Shown: one piece after another, positions 32,601-44,600 of the stretch | Layout of the letters: each line of letters opens with the position of its first letter | How positions within the stretch are numbered: the stretch's first letter is position 1 | Source: Bathymodiolus brooksi | Taxonomy: Eukaryota; Mollusca; Bivalvia; Mytilida; Modiolidae | Assembly: GCA_963680875.1 (NCBI GenBank) | Contig: OY804576.1 | Location: 74,405,668-74,469,667 of the forward strand | DNA length: 64,000 nt | Reading direction: 5' to 3' | The notes under the pieces: generated by a model | Database searches by the model: none | Told to the model about the DNA's origin: nothing | What the model saw: only the letters and a program-made list of their open reading frames with translations | Translations under genes and position numbers: made by a program

Positions 32601-35600
32601 CATCTAAGCTGTATTTTATGAATTAGTAAATGACTCTTAACTTGTTGCTTTATTTTTTATATGATTCTGAATGAAATGAAATAAAACAGCATTCATGGTG
32701 TTATGGTTAGTGTAAGAATAAGGTAGGTTTTCGGTTTGAGGACTGGGTGAGTTGAACCAAAGACAATAAAATTGGTGTTTGCTGCTGCTCTGCTAAGAAT
32801 TAAATAATATCAACAACGAATGATTGGCTAATAATCAGGATAATGTGTCTGGATGGAGCAATATGTCTTCCTGTGGACTGTAGTTTCAGTGAGCTACAAC
32901 TATAAAAATCAAACTAAGTGTGTTGGTTTAGTTCAAAGCCGACATCATCATCATCTTATCGAAATGTAACTTGACATGATATAGATGAAAAATTGATCAC
33001 TTGGCTTAAACAATAATCACTTACTCACTGAATGAAATAAATTTCATGTAAATTGGTTTATAAACAATAAATTGGTTCAATTTAAAGGGATTTATACTCT
33101 GTCTACTGGTTCACTCATCTGTTAGAGTAAAGTGCATCTGAGAGATCACTCTTTGTGAAACGTAAATTCCACAATGACATATCCTTCATTTGAATAATTT
33201 TGAATGTACTTGTTTTAATTCACGTGTCATAGAAAATTTAATATGGAGTTTGTAGTGATTGTTTATACCTGAAGTGAAACTTGGGTGCATTTGGTAAGAT
33301 GTTCTCGGAATTCTTTTTAATGTCAATTGTTGGGTAAAAGAAATACGAAATATTGACAGATGATGCAAGATTGAAGATATCATTGTTTTCATATTTTACT
33401 CGGGGTATGGTTTAACATAAACAGAATTTTTTTATTGAAAATGTAAAGGCAAAATTAACGAAGTGAGGTAAACATCTTGGCGCCCCATTAGAAGCAAAAA
33501 TGGTGACCATGTAGTGTTAAATTTCCGTAGAGAAAGTCAAGGATGTATTCAGATTGTCATGGGAGAATATAAGACATGGACTATGTACCATTGTGATGGA
33601 GTATATTATTTGATTTTAAATGCAAAAGGATAAGGAAAGGGCTTATGAAAAATTAACTACCATATTTTGGAAAATTGGATCATGTGACACAGACTATTGA
33701 ATGAATGACAACTGACATTTATGTCAAATTAAAATCAAGAAATTAAGACAACAGACATCATTTATGGTGAAAACATGAATTTTTGTAATAAAACAATAAT
33801 CAACAATTTCATAACTTCTCTGTACCATATTTATTGCAAATATCATCAAATTTTGATTTTTACTAAAGTTTATTTGACAATTTTGAAAATTGTATGTGTT
33901 AGTTGTAAAATTACACAGGTAAAATAGATGACATGCATGCTATTGTACTTCTTACAAAGTGGACACAATATCATGTTTAATTGTATTAAGATTTAAATTT
34001 CATTATTATTTGTTTTATTTTCAGTTGTTCACAGAATATGGAAGACTTGCATTAGAGGCCAATGACAACATATCAAAACCATTCCAGGTATGTCGTTGTT
34101 TGTTATTTTTGTACGACCATTACAATTGTGGTCATTTAATGTCATGGCAGTGATTTTGTCATGCATCTTTTTGTTAGCAATTGGTTTCCATTCTCTAACC
34201 ACGCCCTTGGTAGTGTAATGTTAAGCATGCTTCACCTTGAGTGTGATAGATCATGGATTTAGTACCTGCCAGGCCGGCTAGGGTCAAGTCAGTGGCTATG
34301 AAATTGGTATTTGTTGTTTCTCTGATAAGCATGCAGCATTACAGAGTAAGAACAAAGACTATTTGGATCAAAGTCTTGATATGATTGGAGTAACATGTCT
34401 GTGCTTGTTTTAGTGAGCATGCATTATAAACATTAAACTCCATGTGTTGATATAGTATAAAACAGATATTAGAGCGTGTATTTATTCTGGCTACTGCTAT
34501 TTTTATTTTAAGGATTATTACCCCAAAAATATATCTAAATAAAGTTACAACATATTCAACCTAATATACATTGAATAAAATTTTCTAAATATTTTCATTT
34601 GATATAAAAGATAGCATCACAATTTGAATTCATAGAACTTATTTGATACAATTCTTTATTATAGTTGTAACTCTAAAAAAAAAAAAATTAATTGAATGAT
34701 TTTTTTTCTTCATTTCAGTGTTTAGAATTTTTAGTAAGAGATTGGAGCTTTCCATATGAAGCTGATTACGGAGCTGCAGGTGGAAGAAAATTACTAGAAA
34801 GAAGACTTCTGGTATGTAGATATGTACATTAGTTTATATTGTGCTTTTTATGCTTCTGTGGTGCTTATGCCTTACCAAAGATTGCTATTATTCAACTTCT
34901 TCAATGTGTCAAGATCAAGAAGAAATAGTTGAAGAAATAATATGAATAAAGATGATGTATGCTGTTTTTTTGTGTGTCATGTGTGTTACTATCACTGGTA
35001 TTACTTCTGTAGAGTAAAGTTCAAAAAAATGGTTCCAGGCATATAATGCATTATTTATTAATCATGCTGATGGTTTGATTGAATACAATTATTTCAAATA
35101 ATGTCACTTCACATATACAATATTTCTGCCAAATATCTAAGTAATATCTTGAGCAATAAAGATTGTATGCCAAAAAAAGAGGTCAAAATTGTCAGGAGTG
35201 GAACACTTTTTTGTGACATTTAAAAAAAAGACTTTGTTTTAAAGTTTAAAGGTACAGCAAATTGTGATGAGGGTAGGTACCTTATTTTCTTATTAATTTT
35301 GATGTCTTAGCTTTAGTTTTAGCCAAATATATAGCTTGTTCATGTAACTGTTTTAATACAATTATGTTTTGAAAAAAGATACTACCATGTCAGGAGTGAA
35401 AAACACAAAAAATTTAAAATCTGAGGAGTTTAGTGTTTTTGAAAAAAAAAATACACACCCATGGCCAAATTAAAAGAGAAGTAAATTCTGTTAACAAAAT
35501 CTCTATTTTCTTGAATGAAAACTTTATTTACTACATTTTTTATATAAATAAGTAGTGGAGAATACTCCAACTGTTGATTCTTAAAAATAATCAACGAGAC

Positions 35601-38600
35601 CCGTAAGGGTATTCTCTTACATAATACATTTCTATCTGCAACAGTGTTTTCATTTTATATTTTTACCTTTTTAATGTTGAGAAAGCTAAATAAGCCACAA
35701 TTAACAAAAAATAAACAACAAAAGTTTATCGGCATCCGTGCTTTTGATTCTCGTTTATATTTAGATATTTCAAGGTCTTTCAAGTGAATAGAATCGTTTA
35801 TATTTAGATATTTCAAGGTCTTTCAATTGTCCCAAATATTCACCTGTGGTCTGTCTGATTTGTTATTACTTGCGGTCGGTTTGTTAGTTGTTTTTGTATT
35901 GCGAGAATACATTTTAAAAGTTCACATACTCGTCAGTTCTGAACATAAATTATGCCAGACCTGAAATACTTGTCTTGTGTCCTGTATATATTGATCAATT
36001 GCTTCTTTAAACAAATTGTTGATATTTTTTTGAACAACACTTACTATCAAGAGTCATATACACTAATTATTGAGTTTAGTAGTGTGGTCACCATAGCCGA
36101 GTGGTTAGATGGAAGTTAATGGTGGTTAAAGTCAAAGTAGACTTTAAAAAGCCCAGCAGTGGTTCAATATATATAACACGTTTTTAAGCCTAAAACAGTA
36201 AAAGGTTAAAGTTCATATATTCAAGAACAAAAGAATAAACTGTAGATTCTTAAAAATAATCCACTGTTCGAACAATAGAGTGACGTCAGAGAAATGTATT
36301 ATTGTGTGAGAGTCTAGTAAATGAGGGTACACTACAAATGTCAGGAGTGCAACTTTGAAGTTTAAGGCTAACACTTAAGAAATACCTGAGCCAATATATT
36401 GTTCTGCTTTATTATTCAGGAGATAGTTTGCCAGACACAAGATTGCAGCCCTAAAGTGGCCTGATAGACACAGTGTATTTCTTTCAGAACAATTTTTTTC
36501 ATGTCAGGAGTGCAACAGTTTAAAAATGGCATTTTTTAAAACCACCATATTAAGCTTATAATGACTTGTATGCACCCAAAAGGGTTTCTAATAATATAAG
36601 AATTCTTGCTTGAGTTTTCATAAATTCTTTAAGGTCAATTTCAAAGCAGAACTTTATTCATCTAACTTCAGATTGTATAAAGCAATGATAATCTGGATAA
36701 TATATTTTCATATAACTTCTTAATTTAAGAAGCCAGCTGCTTTAAACTTTGTCTTATAATTAACAAATAGCCATATTGCAGTTATAAATTTTTACAATGT
36801 TCAGAGAATTCTAATTAAATGATTTAATAACTGTTATAACGGGAGCAGGACAATAGCCCCCGGACAATTGCCCCCCTAGGACAATAGCCCCCCTAGGATA
36901 ATTGCCCCCCACAATTTTTTTTCAGTTTTATATTTAGTTTCTGATTACCCTTTTCTGACTCTATGAACTCCATTGGACTACTATACTTTCACTTCAAAAT
37001 ACACTCCTATTTAAGCCAGTTCTAAGCTTATACTTAGCTTGCAATCATTTTTTCTCAAAATTCTTTTTAATTATTAACCTTTGTACTTAGCTTTGATCAT
37101 TGTTTAATCAAATTCCTTTTTATAATTTTTCTTTGAAGACCAATTTTGTAAGGTAATTAAAATTAATTGGGAAATCATTAAACTCTATCTAAAAATAAAA
37201 TATCTATAAATAATAAGAGAAAGGTATTTTTATCATAGCTTGTCCAAGCTGTATAATCCTTTTGATGATTAATATCACAGAGGCTTGAATCGCTTTCATA
37301 GAGGTCACACGGCCTATATACCATATATATAGCTTGAATCGCTTTCATAGAGGTCATGCGGCCTATATACCATATATACTAACATTAGTATACATATATG
37401 GTATATAGGCTGTGTGACCTCTATGAAAGCGATTCAAGCCCCTGTGATTAATATACAAAGAAGAAAATCCAACTTAAAAGTAATTTGAATAATTTAATCT
37501 GAGTTTATGCATATCTATTTCTCATTTAAGAAATAAATAAAAATGAAATAAAAAAATTGGGGGATGGGGGGCTATTGTCCTAGGAGGGGCAATTGTCCGG
37601 GGGTTATTATCCAGGGGGCAATTGTCCGGGGGGCTATTGTCCTAGACCCGTTATAACAAACCATTAATTTTGTTGCACTCCTGACATAATATTCAATTTG
37701 TAACTTTTATGCACATTTTGAGTTAATTTTCAGATCTAACCTGTGATAATGGCAAAGATAATTGTAAAAATAATGTGTTTTGTCAAGAGTTTTGCAAATT
37801 GAGACACTGCAAAGACTGACTTACCCAAATAAATAGTGGATAAAATGTTATGAAAGTTCAGATTATGAATGCAATAAATTATCCAGGTTAAAAACATAAA
37901 GTTTTCATAATGGTATAATATCAACACTAAAAGGTTCTACCTATGAATTCAGAATTAGAGGACTATTTTGATGATTTATTCCTGTTTTTTTTTATATGTA
38001 ATGCATTATGTCAGGATTGCAACAAAACAGGAGATTTAAGTTGTCTAATTTAGGTTGTTGTTTTTTTTAAAATAACAGTTCAGTGAAGTTTTCCAATTTA
38101 TAGGACTTGTATTAAGTTGTCTTACTACAAGACTGCTAAGTATTTAATAGGATCTAACTATTCTTATTGTAACTACACCATTTTTTATCTAAAATGCGTA
38201 AAAAAAAATATGTTTAAATATATACTATATGTACATGAAATGCATCAGATGAAATTAAAAGAGCACCAAAGGTCTTAATTTACAAGTAAAACTTTCATAT
38301 TGAAAATTAGATGTGTATTTTTTCTGCTTTGTTTGTGAATGTGTATAATATGATATAATATGAGTGCAACAGGAGAAATGGGACACATTTTAAGCTGGAC
38401 ATAACTGCTTTCATTGAAATGATAAATCTACTCTGGGTTTTTTTCAGTGAGTTTTAAAAAGGCTAAATTTTAGTATGAAATTATTTTTTGGTTAATTTCT
38501 TCAGGCTTTTTTTCTTATTATACCCCCCGCAACGAAGTTGTAGGGGGGTATACTGGTTTCACCATGTCCGTCCGTCCGTCTGTAGACAAATCCTATGTCA

Positions 38601-41600
38601 TACGATAACTTGAGTTGTGTTTCTTAGAATCTTAAAATTTTATCAGCTGTTTACTGGTGAAGAGAGGAGGATCCCTTTCGTTTTTGACGATTTTCACTTT
38701 TGCCGTTCCAGAGTTATTGGACTTGATATGACGGAAAGTAGGATTTTTACCCTATGTCATATGATAACTTGAGTAGTGTTTCTCAGAATGTTTTGAAATT
38801 TTATCAGCAGCTTACCGGTGAAGAGTGGAGGATCCCTTTCATTTTTGACGATTTTCACTTTTGCCATTCCGGAGTAATTGAACTTGATATGACGGAAAAT
38901 AGGATTTTTACCCTATGTCGTATGATAACTTGAGTAGTGTTTCTCAGAATGTTTTGAAATTTTATCAGCAGCTTACCGGTGAAGAGAGGAGGATCCCTTT
39001 CATTTTTGATAATTTTCACTTTTGCCGTTCCAGATTTATTGGACTTGATATGATGGAAAATAGGATTTTTACCCTATGTCGTATGATAACTTTAGTAGTG
39101 TTTCTCAGAATGTTTTGAAATTTTATCAGCAGCTTACCGGTGAAGAGAGGAGGATCCCTTTCATTTTTGACGATTTTCACTTTTGCCGTTCCAGAGTTAT
39201 TGGACTTGATATGGCAGAAAATAGGATTTTTACCGATATGACGGAAAATAGGATTTTTACCCTATGTCGTATGATAAATAACTTGAGTAGTGTTTCTCAG
39301 AATGTTTTGAAATTTTATCAGCAGCTTACCGGTGAAGAGAGGAGGGTCCCTTTCATTTTTGGTTGGAACAATCAGTAATGTTTTGGTTATGGAAATAGGT
39401 TGGACAGATGTGGGGAGTGGGGGGTATATCTTAGTGAGCTGTGCTCACAGTAATACTAGTTCAAAACTTTTTCCTTCAACAAAAAATTCATGCATACAAA
39501 AAATGAAGAAAAAAGAACAAAAAAAAGAAAAATTCAAGGAAAATAAATGTTATCTGTGTACCAAAAGTAATGCCTATGCCTCTGCCATCAATTAGTGTGA
39601 AAAAAATGTTGCTATTTGTTATATGTTTGTTTAAAATTATATTCTGAAAATGTATACTAAATTCAAATTTGAATGGTGATTCATGTTGAATAAAGGTTCA
39701 GAATTTTTTTATCTTTTTATTCTCAGTTATGGCCATCTAGATTTATTAACTTCAATGTATAGTTTATATCAAGATGCAACAAAAGAAAATATGCATAAAT
39801 CAACTTGAAATTTGGTCAAAATTTTAATAACTGGAGCCATTTTTTTTTTTAACTTTACCCTGTAGGGGGATTATTAGTGCCCAAGGGTATCATCCACCCA
39901 GTAGTCAGTGTGTCGGCACTGACATTAATTATTATATATATATTTATTTTTGAAATTTACAGTTCCTAAATAATGTAATTTATGAAGACTTAAGGTCAAT
40001 GTATTCATAGCCAAATTTGGCTAGTATCCTGTTTAGGCCCTTTGGTTTATTTGGTCCAATCTTTTGACTATTGAGTGGACCTGTAGTATAAACATGTAGT
40101 GTGCACTAAATTAGATCATCTACAAGTTGTAATTGTTTCAGAAATAATGCATGACAAATTGTTTACAGTAAAAGTGCAATATTAGATCTATATATTATTG
40201 CAATATTTTGTTTTAATCTCCTAGGTATCTGATAAACAGCATAAAGAATTACAGCAGCTGAGGGAACATATAAAGTCTTGTTTTGAAGATATTGGTTGCT
40301 TCTTGTTGCCACATCCTGGTCTTAAAGTGGCAACACATCCACAATTTGATGGACGACTAAAAGGTAAGAAAAGGTGGTAATGTTGTCGGAAAACCACTTT
40401 ATTGAAAGATGAAAACATAGAGGTGTGAAGAAAAATAATGAAAATTGATTATGACTTTGTAGATAACGTTGTTGATATTAATCAATCCATTAATGTTGAA
40501 ACTAACATTTTTAAAATTCTAATACATTATTATTAAAATGTGCAAGATGTTAGGGTTATGATGTTTAATGCCACTTTCATAAATATTTCAGTTATATCAT
40601 TGCAGTGAGTTTAATTGGTGGAGGAAACCGGAGAAAACTATCTACCTTCCGCAAGTCACTCTATCACACAATGTTGTATCGAGTACACCTCACCATGAGC
40701 ATGATTCGAACTCACAACTTTAGTGGTGATAGGCACTGATTGCATAGGTAGTTGTAAATCCAACTACCATACGACCACGACAGCTCCTTTGCAAGATGTA
40801 GATACAAATAAATTGGTTAGGGAAAAGGTGTTTACAGTTATGATTCCCATTTATATTGGGTTATAACTCTGATACATTGAGGAAAGATCTTGGACAAGTA
40901 CCACCAGCACAATGTCCACCAAGCTAGTGCTATCCAGAAACAACAATTGTCCCTTCAAAAAATAAGTGTTAGTTGATAAATTTGAAGTGGAAATAAACAT
41001 ACACAATGTATAGGCAAAAGTAATAATAATAATAATATGTTTATGAGTTTTTAGTTTTGAACATCATTTGTCCTGGCTTCAGTTGTACAAGTTGTCTTCA
41101 ATAAAAAAAAAAAAAAGGTCAGGAGACAAACTCAGGGTTGCACAAACGTCAATTAAATTCAAGTCTCAATTAAACCTCAAGTGTAAGTTAAGTGTCAATT
41201 AAGTTTTAATTTACAATTGAATTTAAGTAAGGTTTTTGCAGCCAAGTCCAGATGTCAATTGTAAACTTAAGGCAAATGTATAGATGGCAGTTGTTAATTT
41301 CCTATAAAAGATCTGTCATTTTCAACATGTATATTTTATTTTAGATATTGAAACAGATTTCAAGGACCAACTTCAAGTACTGGTACCGTTATTGTTAGAT
41401 GAAGATAACCTGAAGATCAAAGAGATGAATGGTTCTAAGATTAATTGTAGAGAGCTTGTTGAATACTTTAAAGTAAGATATCTCACACATAATTGTATAA
41501 TTTGCAAATAAATTGCAATTGAAAAAAATTGCAGACTGCAGAGATACTTGTAACTTGTCTAAGCAACTACTGGACTCGTTACTTCTGTTTGGGACTCTGC

Positions 41601-44600
41601 ATTTTGTATAAAAAATAACAAGGAATGCACTTGTGGAACTCACTACATTTTGGTTGGGACTCGTCAAAATTTTATTTAACAAGGATCTCTGGATTGTTGA
41701 AAGGGTGCTGTGGTTTTAAAGAGATTATGTTAACTCACCTGTGTAAATACCATGTTAGTTTTTCTCTGTCACTTTGCTTCCACTTCAATTAATAATTTAC
41801 AGACTATGGATTGGGAACTGCAAAACAGACTCCTAATTTCTTCTGGTCTTACTCCCAGTAATAGCCACCAGTTATAAAGGTATATAACTAAGGCATCCAA
41901 ACTTTATAAGAAATGCCCTAAATATGGATATTATTTTGTCTTGCTTATCAGTTTCACAATGCCTCCCATCATGTCTAGAAAGAGTTATGCTGCCGCTTTT
42001 AAGCATTAGAACAACTGGTTATGAAAAGTTAAGTTTTACGCTTGTACTCGCCATTACTGCTGCTGGAACCAAGCTACCATCTATGGTTATTTTTAAAAGA
42101 AAAACTATGCTGAAAGAAAAATTCCCAAAAGGTATCGTCGTCCAAGTAAATGAGAAAGGTTTGATGGATAACCAGATGATGAAGATATGGATACGGGACT
42201 TATAGCAAACGACCACATGGTTTCTTTCATCAAAGCAGAGCATTGCTAATTATGGACAGTATGTGTGCACACATTACCCTCCAGCAAAAACCAAAATATG
42301 CTTTAATTTAAAGTACCATTAGGATAAGCAACTTAAGCCCTACACACAGCCCCACAACAATACTAAAAATAAAGAGACAATCAATTCACTGGTCGTATTT
42401 GAAAATGATTCACAAACAAGGATAATAAGTCACATAAAAACAAACAAATAAAAAGTAAATAATTGTTTATTTCAAAAATAGATGTTCACAATCCAATTGA
42501 GTTCTTGTGATAGCTCAGTTCATGCAGGTTATAGTTGATATTCATCTCACAATTATTTTGTCTGGTCACCTACAAATACAATCTTAGGTCACACATAAGT
42601 CACACCCTTAAATAAGATGCCCCTTGTTTTCTTCTGGAAAAAAATAGGGTCTTATTTAACGAAAAATATGGTAACTGAAATATTGTTGAAAGTGGTGTTA
42701 AGCACCATAACCACCTGTTTATCAACTCTTAATTAAAGTGCTATCATGAGTAATATTTAATCTTTTGACTGAACATTATTCTAGAAACGTGTCATGCACA
42801 CTGAATTTGATATCTACATTATAATTAGTAAATATACTTCAAAAATTTATATTATATTGTGTATGTTTGCAGGCTTATATCAAGATTTATCAAGGGGAAG
42901 AACTTCCAGAACCTAAATCTATGTTACTAGTAAGTATAAGTTTGTATAAATGTCACAATTAGGTCTGCTACTCTCTAACTATCTTCCATATCCACCATTA
43001 TTAGTTTACACAATCATCTTGTAGTCTTCATAAGCCTTGTTAGTCTAGTATCATCTCATCAATTGTAACTTGTTCTTGTCATAATATAGCTGAGAAATTG
43101 CTCATTTAGCATTTAGCCATAATCACTCACTCACTGTAGTTTTCATGTCTCATGACCATGACCTTACTTTTTATGACTTCATTTATTTAAACTTGTCTCA
43201 TATTTTATGAATAGGTCCATTTATCAATAACAGTGCATAATATGTTCAATTATAATTGGTGAAAATAATCATCTTAGAATGCACATATTAGTCAGCCACT
43301 TGTAACCCGACCTTAAACTTATTGTTACAATTCATCGACTTTGTTGGATATGTGTCAAACTTTTGTGATTAGATACTTTCTCAATAACCATACAAGATTA
43401 GTCAACAATAATTGGTAATCATAATCAGCGTTATGTGTACTTTTTAGCCAGTTACTTGTCATCTGACCTTGACCTCATTTGTACATTTCATTGCCTTTGT
43501 TAGACTTGTTTCAGGTTTTTATTTCTCAGTAACCATGCATTGTAGATAGAGCGAACATGTTAGCCAATCATATGTTACCTGACCATGTCCTTATTTACAA
43601 ATATCTATGTTATTCTTCATCGTCCATATAGGGATGATGAGATATACTTCGTCACATGTCCATATTTTATGCTACAATAGTTCCCCTCTGACAATACCAC
43701 TCCCATCAAAGACCACCCCTCTTGTCATGCCAAACTTTAGATGCAGTGATAGTGAAATACTACTAATTTGTCCCCATCGAGAAATGCCACCCCTCTTTTA
43801 AAGCCACCTTTTCATTGCAGAAGGGAGCCTTAATAGAGTGGTACTACTGTAAATTATATGCTAAAAGAACATGATTTGGAGATGTGCAACAATGTATGAC
43901 CATTTTTTCATCTTTCCACCAAAGTAATAAATAAACCATTGAAAAGAATTGAAAGTCATGTAATAGAAATTAAACTCGGATTCAAAAGTCTATTTCCATA
44001 GGGGGCTGTTGGATTTACAACTACTATCACCACTAACATTGTGAGTTTGAATCCCGCTCAGAGGTGTACTTGATACAACATTCTGTGAAAAAGTTTGTCA
44101 GTGACTTACGGCAGGTCAGTGGTTTTCTCTGGGTGCACCGCTTTTCTCCATCAGTAAAACTGACCACCACTATATAACTGAAATATTGTTGAAAATGGTG
44201 TTTATCACCATAAACCATTGACTTTTGTAAAGTAATATTCACAGGCTTGGAAGTAATTGTAAAAAAAATCCCCATTAATGTCAAATATTTTACATTTTAT
44301 CAGGCAACAGCAGAAGCTAATAATTTAGCAGCAGTTTCAAGTGCCAAGAGTCGGTATTCAAGAGACATGGAAAAGGTACAGCTTAATGATAGGAATGAAT
44401 TTTTGACAAATTTTTACAACTGTTTGTGTTCAATATTCGACTCGTTATCCAACATTTATCTTATTAATATTAGACTGCATATTGTTATTATCGAACTGCA
44501 TCTGTGGTGTAATGGTAAGCATGCTCGCCTCAAGTGTGGTAGATCATGGATTCGAGCCCTGATCAGGTCAAATCAAAGACTATGAAATTTGTATTTGTAG

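Larger units (their letters stand above)
35189..38375. repeat. Recurring 16-bp motif ATGTCAGGAGTGCAAC
   Basis: Exact copies occur at about 36337 and 36501 (plus) and 37672-37687 (inverted). Near copies are at 35189, 35387, 38008 and 38371. Spacing is irregular and no open frame covers them. They may mark the ends or units of a decayed repeat. Confidence 0.6.

Noticed and set aside
17428..36290. Second TGACGTCA-like site near 36283 as an internal promoter
   Set aside because: The intronic GTGACGTCAG is isolated, without other promoter features or a nearby exon.
38915..39378. Overlapping 67-100 codon open frames
   Set aside because: They encode the same peptide repeatedly because the DNA is a ~161-bp tandem repeat; no family resemblance.
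41395..41682. 95-codon minus-strand frame
   Set aside because: Largely the antisense of atlastin exon 9 and its flank.
44496..44600. tRNA-like sequence (GGTGTAATGG... GGATTCGAGCCC)
   Set aside because: It is the tRNA-derived head of a SINE B copy. The cloverleaf cannot be completed and the same head recurs in many copies.
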